Shown piece after piece: positions 26,554 to 34,415 of a DNA stretch of 64,000 nucleotides. Origin of the DNA: Thermoclostridium sp036562185. Lineage in GTDB: Bacteria > Bacillota > Clostridia > DSM-8532. The notes beneath the pieces were generated by a model that worked only from the letters and a program-made list of their open reading frames with translations, was not told where the DNA came from and did no database searches. A program made the translations under genes and the position numbers. The DNA lies in assembly GCA_036562185.1 (NCBI GenBank), contig DATCKN010000055.1, forward strand, positions 1 to 64,000, written 5' to 3'. The number at the start of each line of letters is the position of its first letter. The first letter of the stretch is position 1.

Positions 26554-27221
26554 AAGGCTCCCATCCGGTAACCGATACCACGTACAGTCTCGATTGCTTT
26601 GCCGTATCCGCCGAGTTTTTTCCTCAGGGAAAGTATATGTACATCCAGAGTCCTGGTCTCACCGTCAAAATCAAATCCCCAGATTTTATCCAGTAGTTGG
26701 TTGCGGGAAAGAACAATGCCGGCATTTGACATTAAACAATATAACAGTTCAAATTCCTTTACAGTGAGTTTAATTTCGTTATTTCCGGCCATAACCATAT
26801 GTTTTGCAATATCTATGGTTATATCGCCGACTTTTAACACATTCTGTCCGGTTTTGGGCTCTGCTCTTCTTAATACAGATTTAATCCTAGAGATAAGTTC
26901 CAGCACACCGAAGGGTTTAGTAATATAATCGTCAGCACCCATATCAAGCCCCAGCACTATATCAAATTCGGTTCCTTTTGCAGTCAGCATGATAACGGGG
27001 ATACCCTTCGTAGTGATATCATCTTTTAGCTGCTTCAAAACAGTTAACCCGTCAGTGCCGGGAAGCATGATATCCAGCAGTATCAGGGAAGGAAGCTTTG
27101 TCCTCATTTCATCAAAAAAGCTTACCGGGTCCGGGAATCCCTTTGCTTCAAATCCACCTGTCTTCAGTGTGTAAATTATCAATTCCCTTATATTGGGATC
27201 ATCTTCCACACAGTAAATCAT
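26550..27221 (-). CDS. phoP: Phosphate response regulator PhoP
   Basis: The 223-residue regulator has a receiver domain with the phospho-acceptor aspartate in LILLDIMLPGTDGL (about residue 51), LTAKG and DYITKPFG, and an OmpR-type winged helix ending TLDVHILSLRKKLGGYGKAIETVRGIGYRM. It should bind TT(A/T/C)ACA repeats such as those upstream of pstS. It overlaps phoU and phoR by 4 bases each. Confidence 0.93.
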   Translation of the reverse strand: MIYCVEDDPNIRELIIYTLKTGGFEAKGFPDPVSFFDEMRTKLPSLILLDIMLPGTDGLTVLKQLKDDITTKGIPVIMLTAKGTEFDIVLGLDMGADDYITKPFGVLELISRIKSVLRRAEPKTGQNVLKVGDITIDIAKHMVMAGNNEIKLTVKEFELLYCLMSNAGIVLSRNQLLDKIWGFDFDGETRTLDVHILSLRKKLGGYGKAIETVRGIGYRMGAL

Positions 27222-27868
27222 GAATCTCGTTCTCCTCTATGAGTACCTGTAATTGCAAATTCAACCCATTCTGCAATATTGGTTGCATGATCACCAATCC
27301 TCTCGAAATATTTGGCAATCATAAGGAGATCCAGGGCATATTCGCCGTTAATCTCCCTGTTTTCAATTCCTTTAATTAATTCATATCTTACCTTGCTAAA
27401 CAGTTCATCGACAACATCATCATAACCGATTACCGTAACTGCAAGCTCCAGATCCCTGTTTACAAAAGCGTCAATGCTTTCCGAAACCATTTTAATTGTA
27501 GATTTTGCCATGTCACCTATATATAATGTATCATCAGCATGAATATTCGCAATGACAATTATTTCCGATATATCGGATGCCTGATCCCCAATCCTTTCCA
27601 TATCGGTTATCATTTTCAGTGCAGCGGAGATAAGCCTTAAATCCCTTGCAACAGGCTGCTGCTGAAGGAGAAGCCTCATGCACAGGTTTTCAATTTCCCG
27701 CTCTTTCCGGTCAATTTTTTCATCAACCCGGATGGCTTTTTCAGCAAGCTCCGGATTTCCGGACATCAGGGCTTCTGATGAATATTCAATCGCTTCTTCA
27801 CATAGCGAACCCATTTGAATTAATGCCTGATTCAGGTTATCAAGCTGTTCATCGAACCTAAACCTCAT
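27218..27868 (-). CDS. phoU: Phosphate transport regulator PhoU
   Basis: The 216-residue helical protein consists of two PhoU three-helix repeats, each with a metal-binding E/DxxxD pattern (ITDMERIGDQASDISE near 88-103 and MIAKYFERIGDHATNIAEW near 180-198). It links the Pst transporter to PhoR and restrains phosphate uptake. The start overlaps the pstB stop (TAATG). Confidence 0.94.
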   Translation of the reverse strand: MRFRFDEQLDNLNQALIQMGSLCEEAIEYSSEALMSGNPELAEKAIRVDEKIDRKEREIENLCMRLLLQQQPVARDLRLISAALKMITDMERIGDQASDISEIIVIANIHADDTLYIGDMAKSTIKMVSESIDAFVNRDLELAVTVIGYDDVVDELFSKVRYELIKGIENREINGEYALDLLMIAKYFERIGDHATNIAEWVEFAITGTHRGERDS

Positions 27869-28617
27869 TACCCAAACCTCCCGGTTATATAATCTTCGGT
27901 GCGTTTATCTTCCGGCATTGAGAAAATCTTTTCGGTATCATCGTATTCAACCAGGTGTCCAAGAAGAAAAAAAGCTGTTTTGTCTGATATTCGCACTGCC
28001 TGCTGCATGTTATGTGTTACTATGATAATAGTATAATTGTTTTTCAGTTCAGTGATAAGATCTTCAATCTTAGAGGTTGAAACCGGATCCAAAGCAGAAG
28101 TCGGCTCATCCATCAACAGAACCTCAGGATTAACTGCTAAAGCCCTGGCGATGCATATTCTTTGCTGCTGGCCGCCCGACAGCCCCAGTGCATTTTTTTT
28201 CAGCCTTTCTTTGACTTCTTCCCAAACTGCAGCCTTTCGAAGGGAATTTTCAACGATCTCATCAAGCTTTGCTTTCGACTTGATTCCATGGGTCCTCGGG
28301 CCATAAGCTATATTATCATATATACTCATAGGAAACGGGTTGGGCTTTTGAAAAACCATCCCTACACGTTTACGAAGCAAGTTTACGTCAATATTGCCAT
28401 AAATGTCTTCCCCGTCCAGTAACACTTTACCTGTTATATTGCAGCCTGCAATGAGATCATTCATCCTGTTGAGAGTTTTAAGCAAAGTGGATTTCCCGCA
28501 TCCCGAAGGACCGATGAATGCTGTTATTTTATTAGCATGGATGTTCATGCTTATATCGTGCAGTGCCTGAAAACTGCCATATAACAGGTTTAGTTTCTCT
28601 ATTGCAATTTTAATCAT
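27868..28617 (-). CDS. pstB: Phosphate ABC transporter ATPase PstB
   Basis: The 249-residue ATPase has Walker A GPSGCGKSTLLKTLNRMND (about 36-54), Q-loop VFQKPNPFPMSIYDN, signature LSGGQQQR, Walker B VLLMDEPTSALDP and the H-loop VTHNMQQA, the typical PstB pattern. It overlaps pstA by 4 bases. Confidence 0.96.
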   Translation of the reverse strand: MIKIAIEKLNLLYGSFQALHDISMNIHANKITAFIGPSGCGKSTLLKTLNRMNDLIAGCNITGKVLLDGEDIYGNIDVNLLRKRVGMVFQKPNPFPMSIYDNIAYGPRTHGIKSKAKLDEIVENSLRKAAVWEEVKERLKKNALGLSGGQQQRICIARALAVNPEVLLMDEPTSALDPVSTSKIEDLITELKNNYTIIIVTHNMQQAVRISDKTAFFLLGHLVEYDDTEKIFSMPEDKRTEDYITGRFG

Positions 28618-29504
28618 GCCTGATTTCCTTTCATTATTCTTTTTGCAAGTACCCCGGACAGCCAGTTAATGAAAAGAACAATAACCAGCAATACCACCGC
28701 TGTTGCATAAGCCTGGTTTGTATAAAGTCCTTCGCTGGATAATGCATACATGTGCAATGACAATGTCCGTGTGGAATCAAATAAAAAATCTTTCCCGGAA
28801 GGTATCTCTGCAACCGTACCGGCAGTATAGATTAAAGCGGCTGTTTCGCCGACAATCCTCCCAATTGCAAGTATAATTCCTGACAAAATTCCGGGAAATG
28901 CAGCAGGAAGGACAATATGAAAAACAGTTCTGAGCTTGCCGGCTCCCAAGCCGAAGCTTACTTCACGGTATGAGTCCGGTACTGCCTTAAGTGCCTCTTC
29001 GGTGGTACGCATAATCAGCGGAAGCACCATGATTGAGACTGTAAAAGCACCTGAAATAAGGGATATTCCCCATCTTAAGGCTGTAACAAAAAGCAAGAAC
29101 CCAAAAAGACCATAAACAATGGACGGGATACCCGATAAAGTTTCAGCAGTAATACGTATTATGCTTACCAGTTTATTGTCACTTTTTGTGTACTCCACCA
29201 GGTAAATCGCTGTAAACACTCCAACAGGGACCGAAAGAACCAGCGATAAAAACACCATAAGTATTGTATTAACCAAAGCAGGCATAAGAGAAACATTTGA
29301 AGAGGTATATTTCCATTCAAACAAACCTATGGTTATATGCGGGATTCCATTAATTAAAATATATCCTATAATGAATAAAAGAATAAAAAATGTGATGCAG
29401 GCAGGCACTGTTACAAGGAGGAACAGTATAAATGACACGGGGCTTTTTTTATAACTAAGTAATTTCACTTTCAAATCCTTAATTACCCCTTCTTTTCTCT
29501 TCAT
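28614..29504 (-). CDS. pstA: Phosphate ABC transporter permease PstA
   Basis: The 296-residue permease has six transmembrane segments and the BPD-transport EAA loop (EEALKAVPDSYREVSFGLGAGKLRTVFHIVLPAAFPGILSG). It pairs with PstC. The N-terminus is basic and the start overlaps the pstC stop by one base (TGATG), with GAGGAGG upstream. Confidence 0.94.
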   Translation of the reverse strand: MKRKEGVIKDLKVKLLSYKKSPVSFILFLLVTVPACITFFILLFIIGYILINGIPHITIGLFEWKYTSSNVSLMPALVNTILMVFLSLVLSVPVGVFTAIYLVEYTKSDNKLVSIIRITAETLSGIPSIVYGLFGFLLFVTALRWGISLISGAFTVSIMVLPLIMRTTEEALKAVPDSYREVSFGLGAGKLRTVFHIVLPAAFPGILSGIILAIGRIVGETAALIYTAGTVAEIPSGKDFLFDSTRTLSLHMYALSSEGLYTNQAYATAVVLLVIVLFINWLSGVLAKRIMKGNQA

Positions 29505-30358
29505 CAGCCATTCCTCCTCTTTAGCAGCGAAAATAATAAGTTTATAACAAGAATAAACACGAAAAGTACAACTCCGGTGGCAAAAAGCGCTTCACGGTGA
29601 AGGTCAGCAGCATATCCCATCTCAATGGCTATATTTGCAGTAAGGGTCCTTATACCTTTTAAAAGCCCTGAAGGCATTCGTGCCTGATTGCCCGAAACCA
29701 TGATAACCGCCATTGTTTCGCCAATGGCCCTTCCTGTTCCAAGAATAACGGCTGCTGTGATCCCTGATTTTGCAGCAGGCAGCACTGCGCAAAAAACACT
29801 TCTTTCATGGCTTGCGCCAAGGGCAAGGCTTCCTTCATAATAGCTTTCCGGTACTGCATTTATTGCTTCTGCACTTACGCTTATAATGGCTGGGAGAATC
29901 ATTATTCCGAGTAATATCGAAGCTGTAAGCATACTGTTTCCGTTCCCGCCGAAAGTATATCTTACAGCAGGAACTAATGCAACAATGCCAAAAAAACCGT
30001 ATACCACCGAAGGAATCCCTGCCAGAATATCAATAGCAGGTTTTAGCCATTTTAAAATTTTCTCCGGGCAAAATTTTGCTATGAAAATGGCTGTGAAAAC
30101 GCCGGTTGGTACGCCTATAATAATTGCTCCTGTGGTAACATAAATACTTCCTAGTATCATTGGCAAAATACCGTAGGAAGGAGGAGTGTCGCCCGGCTTC
30201 CATTCTGATCCCGCAAGAAATTCTTTTATTCCGATTTTCCCAATTGCAGGTATGCCATTGCTGAACAGAAACAAGCAGATTAATACAACACATATAATCG
30301 ATGTACAGGCTGCCAGTAAAAAAATGATTCCCATTGCTTGCTCTTTATATTTTTTCAT
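29504..30358 (-). CDS. pstC: Phosphate ABC transporter permease PstC
   Basis: The 284-residue permease has six transmembrane segments, KPAIDILAGIPSVVYGFFGI and the EAA loop (AEAINAVPESYYEGSLALGASHERSVFCAVLPAAKSGI). It is the second gene of the pst operon, 28 bases after pstS. Confidence 0.94.
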   Translation of the reverse strand: MKKYKEQAMGIIFLLAACTSIICVVLICLFLFSNGIPAIGKIGIKEFLAGSEWKPGDTPPSYGILPMILGSIYVTTGAIIIGVPTGVFTAIFIAKFCPEKILKWLKPAIDILAGIPSVVYGFFGIVALVPAVRYTFGGNGNSMLTASILLGIMILPAIISVSAEAINAVPESYYEGSLALGASHERSVFCAVLPAAKSGITAAVILGTGRAIGETMAVIMVSGNQARMPSGLLKGIRTLTANIAIEMGYAADLHREALFATGVVLFVFILVINLLFSLLKRRNG

Positions 30359-30386
30359 ACAGACCCCCCTGATATGATTAACGCTT

Positions 30387-31307
30387 CTAGTTTAGTATTT
30401 CTGACCAGTGTTGGACTTTTCCGGTGTAGATGTCTTTTATCTGTTCGTTGGCCAGGTTGTCCACGGGATTTTCATTATTCACAATAACTGCAATCCCGTC
30501 CATCGCAATTACAGTAGGTATAAGCCCTTTTTCGAGTTCACTGCCTTTAAGTTCTCTTGAGGCCATACCTATATCGCATGTTCCATTTATTGCAGAATTC
30601 ATTCCTGTAGAAGAATCGCTTAACTGAATTTCAATCTCGGCGTTCGGATTAACTTTCAGATAGGCTTCTTTCAATTTTTCCATTACCGGTGTTACCGAAG
30701 ATGAACCAGCTACAACAATTTTCCCGGATAATTTTGTGCTGACGAAATTCTCTACGGCTGAAACAGAAATGTATCCATTATCTTCAACTATCTTTTGTCC
30801 TTCTGTGCTTAAAATGAAATTTATAAAGTCCTTTGCCAATTCAGAAACACTTTCTTTAGTAGCAATGTTAAAGGGGCGTGAAACAATATAGGAACCATTT
30901 TTAATGTTATCAACCGTTGCCTCGACTCCGTCCACTTTGACAGCTTTAACGGTATCATTCAGCGATCCGAGCGAGATGTAACCTATTGCATATGGATTTG
31001 CAGCAACGGATGCCATTACAACCGACGTACTGTTTGAAATAACCGCTTCATCAGTAGTACGATCCTTTTTGTTGCCATCCTCATCCTTTTCTTCAATTCC
31101 CAGAAGTTCAACAAAAGCACCTCGTGTGCCTGAACCGCTCTCACGTGATATTACGGTAATTTCCTTTGACGAATCAAAGACTGTATTATTGCTTGTGCCG
31201 CTGTTGTTGCCTGTGTTTACCTGGCCAGCTCCTGAACAGCCTGCCAGGGCGATTAGAATAGAAAATGCTGCATAAAGTATATGCCTTTTTTTCTTCATAT
31301 CCATCAT
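30387..31307 (-). CDS. pstS: Phosphate-binding lipoprotein PstS
   Basis: The 306-residue protein has a lipoprotein signal (lipobox ALAGC) and a Ser/Asn-rich linker, then the PstS-like fold with EITVISRESGSGTRGAFVELLG, NSTSVVMASVAANPYAIGYISLGSL, a second half starting GKIVVAGSSSVTPVMEKLKEAY and QLSDSSTGMNSAINGTCDIGMASREL. It is the first gene of a seven-gene operon and lies behind Pho-box repeats. The two halves are in the swapped order seen in many Firmicute PstS proteins. Confidence 0.93.
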   Translation of the reverse strand: MMDMKKKRHILYAAFSILIALAGCSGAGQVNTGNNSGTSNNTVFDSSKEITVISRESGSGTRGAFVELLGIEEKDEDGNKKDRTTDEAVISNSTSVVMASVAANPYAIGYISLGSLNDTVKAVKVDGVEATVDNIKNGSYIVSRPFNIATKESVSELAKDFINFILSTEGQKIVEDNGYISVSAVENFVSTKLSGKIVVAGSSSVTPVMEKLKEAYLKVNPNAEIEIQLSDSSTGMNSAINGTCDIGMASRELKGSELEKGLIPTVIAMDGIAVIVNNENPVDNLANEQIKDIYTGKVQHWSEILN

Positions 31308-31334
31308 TCTCCTTTACTTTTTTTATGTCTTAAG

Positions 31335-31387
31335 CGTAAATAATTAGTGTAAAGAATAAAGTCAAGGGAATGTAAAATTTGTGTAAA
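31335..31387 (-). promoter_or_regulatory. Pho-box-like repeat array upstream of pstS
   Basis: On the - strand TTTACA occurs at 31387-31382 and 31376-31371, TTGACT at 31365-31360, TTTACA at 31353-31348 and TTTACG at 31340-31335. The first three are exactly 11 bp apart, the spacing of PhoP half-sites. TTGACT may double as a -35 element. Confidence 0.7.
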
Positions 31388-31640
31388 ATCTCCCGAAACC
31401 GGGTTCTTTCCTTGATTAATTAAGAATGGCGGAAGGGAAGCTGAACAATATAGGTTCAATATTGATGATAACCAGTAATAAGAGTAAAATATAAATACTT
31501 GGAAATGTTTTATATATCAGGTATTAATCACATGCTGGCATAAAAACATTTGAATTGTTGTATCCGGTTGACGAGGCAAGCCCGGAATTTTCACCTGACA
31601 GGATATATCCATATTAATTGCAGGTTATCGGAGGGTTGAA
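31388..31640. other. Divergent spacer between pstS and the SLH protein
   Basis: Beyond the Pho repeats this spacer is AT-rich and holds no open frame. A ribosome site (GGAGGG) for the + strand gene lies at its right end. No clear -35/-10 pair was found for that gene. Confidence 0.4.
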
Positions 31641-33455
31641 ATGAAAAAAAGAATAAAAGCAATCTTTTTCATTCTTATCCTGGTGTGTACAATAACGGTT
31701 TCAGCGCATGAGAGCCATGCCGGAACTACAGTTACCCTTAAAGAACGATCCATAGGGGAGATAATGGGAAAATATCGTGAGAGGCCTTTTAAGATAATAA
31801 ATGCATGGTGGCATGATGTGGAATATGACGTTGAACCCAGTTCAGCTTTTCCATATACTGCGGGCAAGGTTAAGGATGAATACCTTCAGGAAGCGCTTGA
31901 TGCCCTTAATTTTATCCGTTATCTGGCCGGTTTGCCTGATGATGTTTACATTGATGAGACCTATACTGATTATGCCCAGCATGGGGCGGTAATGCTGGCA
32001 GCCATAGATACCCTGACCCATAATCCGGTGCAGCCTGGAGACATGCCGGACATGTTTTATGACATTGCTTATAAGGGGACAAGCAGGTCAAATTGTGGTT
32101 ACGGGCATAATAACATACTGAGCGCTGTTTTAAGCTGTATGGATGATTCTGATTCGTACAATATTGAGCGCTTGGGGCATCGCAGGTGGTTTCTGAATCC
32201 ATCTATGCAGAAAACCGGTTTTGGCTATTACAAAGGTTTCTCAAGTACATATGTATATGATTGGTCTCGCGAGAATGATATTAAGTATGATTTTATCTCC
32301 TGGCCGGCGAAAAATTATATGCCGGTTGAGTTCATGAACAGAAACACAGCCTGGTCTGTAAACCTCGGCGAAGAATATGACTATCCGTCGGTCAATAATG
32401 TCACTGTTAGACTGATCAGAAGAAATGACGGGAAAACATGGACTTTCAGCCGGAAAATTTCTATGGACGACGCCGGGAATTACTTCAATGTGGATAATGA
32501 CAATTACGGAATTCAAAAATGCATTATTTTCAGGCCTGATATTGAGGAATACGCACATAATGACATATTTGATGTCACAATATCCGGAATATCAAAAGGA
32601 GGACATTCCGCTGATATTAAATATACGGTGCAGATGTTCAGCCTTTTGAAGCCCGAACCCGTGAAAGCTGATAAGCAGGAAGGCACTTATCTGAACGGTG
32701 TGGAAGTTGCTTTATTTTGTGATACGCCGGATGCCGACATTTTTTATACAACCGACGGAACAATGCCAACTACCAAAAGCAACTGGTACATGGAACCCAT
32801 AAACATCAGTGAAACAACGGTTATAAAAGCAATTTCCTGTATCAACGGAGAACAAAGCAAAGTATCATCTTTTTATTACAACATAGAGCAGGTCAGCAAA
32901 TGGGCCGTCGCTGATATTGAAAAGGCCATATCATTAAAGCTTATACCTCCGCCGATGCAGAAAAACTACCGGGAAAACATAACCAGGGCGGATTTTTGCA
33001 AGCTGGTGGTGAATTTTCTGGTTCAAAAAACCGGAAAATCCATTGAAGAATTGCTGAGGAAAAACCAAGTTTCCATCCGGTATAGTGCCTTTACTGATAC
33101 TTCTGATAAAGAAATACTTGCAGCCAATGCTCTTGGTATTGTGAATGGTGATGGAAAAGGCAGATTCAACCCCAACGGCATGATTACCAGGCAGGAAGCA
33201 GCTGTAATGTTGATGCGTACGGCTAATGTCCTGGGTATTACCAGAACAGGCGAAATTCCTGAAGATTTTGCCGACAGCGATGATTTTGCGGATTGGGCGA
33301 AAGATGCTATAGCCTTCGTTTCGTCACTGAAGGATAAAACCGGAAATAAGGGAATTATGAGTGGAGTAGGCAACGGTTATTTTTCACCCCATGGCAGTTA
33401 TACCCGGGAGCAATCCTATGTGACTATCCTGCGGCTGTATAACGCAGTGAAATAA
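31641..33455 (+). CDS. Secreted CAP/SCP-domain protein with SLH repeats
   Basis: The 604-residue protein has an export signal (MKKRIKAIFFILILVCTITVSAHESHA). Residues about 70-200 form a CAP/SCP-like domain (LNFIRYLAGLPDDVYIDE, AQHGAVMLAAI, LTHNP and ERLGHRRWFLNPSMQKTGFGY). About 345-400 resemble the chitobiase C-terminal bundle domain (GTYLNGVEVALFCDTPDADIFYTTDGTMPTT). The C-terminal third contains S-layer homology repeats (ITRADFCKLVVNFL, ANALGIVNGDGKGRFNPNGMITRQEAAVML, SGVGNGYFSPHGSYTREQSYVTILRLYN), which bind secondary cell-wall polymer. It is thus a cell-surface protein of unknown function. Confidence 0.85.
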   Translation: MKKRIKAIFFILILVCTITVSAHESHAGTTVTLKERSIGEIMGKYRERPFKIINAWWHDVEYDVEPSSAFPYTAGKVKDEYLQEALDALNFIRYLAGLPDDVYIDETYTDYAQHGAVMLAAIDTLTHNPVQPGDMPDMFYDIAYKGTSRSNCGYGHNNILSAVLSCMDDSDSYNIERLGHRRWFLNPSMQKTGFGYYKGFSSTYVYDWSRENDIKYDFISWPAKNYMPVEFMNRNTAWSVNLGEEYDYPSVNNVTVRLIRRNDGKTWTFSRKISMDDAGNYFNVDNDNYGIQKCIIFRPDIEEYAHNDIFDVTISGISKGGHSADIKYTVQMFSLLKPEPVKADKQEGTYLNGVEVALFCDTPDADIFYTTDGTMPTTKSNWYMEPINISETTVIKAISCINGEQSKVSSFYYNIEQVSKWAVADIEKAISLKLIPPPMQKNYRENITRADFCKLVVNFLVQKTGKSIEELLRKNQVSIRYSAFTDTSDKEILAANALGIVNGDGKGRFNPNGMITRQEAAVMLMRTANVLGITRTGEIPEDFADSDDFADWAKDAIAFVSSLKDKTGNKGIMSGVGNGYFSPHGSYTREQSYVTILRLYNAVK

Positions 33456-33570
33456 TCAACAGGCTGGTACAAATAAAGAACTGAAGTTGGCAGGTGGAAC
33501 AGGCAGGTTTTACCGGTTCGGGTCATATTATATACCGGACGGTGACAGTGCTGGGGAGGAAATGGTGAAT

Positions 33571-33774
33571 ATGAGAAAAACATTGATTTTTATGATTGGA
33601 GTGCTTATAGTTACTATGACAGCATGTACTGGCAGTGATACTATACCTGATGATTGGCCTGCACCGGATGAAATGCTGAAGAATTTGCAGGATAAAGGAT
33701 ATACCATAACAGAATTCAACAAAGTAAATTCCGCTCAATGCTTTTTAAGAGCGGAATTTGCTTTTTCAGATTAA
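33571..33774 (+). CDS. Small lipoprotein, possibly truncated
   Basis: The 67-residue product has a lipoprotein signal (MRKTLIFMIGVLIVTMTACTG) and then only about 45 residues with PDDWPAPDEMLKNLQDKGYTITEF. The last 17 residues are encoded by a strong terminator hairpin (33726-33759), so the natural C-terminus seems to be lost and the frame runs through non-coding DNA. ATG 33571 has GGGGAGG upstream; ATG 33562 is in frame but too close to it. Function is unknown; it may be a decayed remnant of a longer lipoprotein. Confidence 0.5.
   Translation: MRKTLIFMIGVLIVTMTACTGSDTIPDDWPAPDEMLKNLQDKGYTITEFNKVNSAQCFLRAEFAFSD
33726..33766 (+). terminator. Terminator overlapping the end of the small lipoprotein frame
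   Basis: AAATTCCGCTC (33726-33736) and GAGCGGAATTT (33749-33759) form a perfect 11-bp stem, followed by GCTTTTTC. Confidence 0.85.
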
Positions 33775-33853
33775 AACATATGACAGCTTGCGGATTAAAA
33801 ATGCTTAACCCTGGATTGACACAAGCTGAAACAGATGCTAAAATAAGCAAAAG

Positions 33854-33895
33854 TTAGCTAGCTAATTATTAGGAGTCTAATGTTTAGCAAGTTAA
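33854..33895. promoter_or_regulatory. Pair of MarR-type operators upstream of the exporter operon
   Basis: A perfect palindrome TTAGCTAGCTAA (33854-33865) and an imperfect copy TTAGCAAGTTAA (33884-33895) lie exactly 30 bp apart, on the same face of the helix, just before the MarR gene. ATTAG-GAGT-CTAAT lies between them. Autoregulation by the MarR protein is likely. Confidence 0.55.
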
Positions 33896-33932
33896 TAATG
33901 ATTTGGTATAAGGCGGTGAGAAATAAGAAGAC

Positions 33933-34412
33933 ATGGATAAGGGAGATGTAACTAAAATCAGTAATAAAGAGATAATTCATCAACTAATCAACTTTGCCAT
34001 GAAACATAGAAAAATCATGCAGCATTATCTTGATGAAACCGGGGTTTACCATGCCCAGCATCGCTTACTGATGGAAATTGCCCGTAATCCGAATGTATCG
34101 CAAAACGATATTGCAAGGTTAATGGATGTATCTGCTGCAACGATAGCAGTAGCCCTGAAGAAATTGAAAAAAGGCGGGTACATCAATAAGGAGATGGTTG
34201 AAGAGGACAACCGGCTCAATAAAATAACCATTACCGAGAAGGGAAAAAAGGTTGTGGAAAAAAGCAGGCAGATTTTTGAATCTGTAGATAGAAGGGTTTT
34301 TGAAGGGTTTACCGAAGAAGAGAAGGACACCCTGTATGGTTTATTGCGAAAGCTGGATTCCAATCTGACCAGGATGGAAGAAGAAATAAAACTGCAAAAA
34401 GAAAGGACATAA
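33933..34412 (+). CDS. MarR-family transcriptional regulator
   Basis: The 159-residue protein has the MarR winged helix: YHAQHRLLMEIARNPNVSQNDIARLMDVSAATIAVALKKLKKGGYINKE, the wing EEDNRLNKITITEKGKKVVEK, and a C-terminal dimerisation helix. Its gene is followed 4 bases later by an ABC exporter pair and preceded by inverted repeats suited to its binding. It probably controls this exporter in response to a small toxic molecule, which is inference from the arrangement. Confidence 0.92.
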   Translation: MDKGDVTKISNKEIIHQLINFAMKHRKIMQHYLDETGVYHAQHRLLMEIARNPNVSQNDIARLMDVSAATIAVALKKLKKGGYINKEMVEEDNRLNKITITEKGKKVVEKSRQIFESVDRRVFEGFTEEEKDTLYGLLRKLDSNLTRMEEEIKLQKERT

Positions 34413-34415
34413 TGT

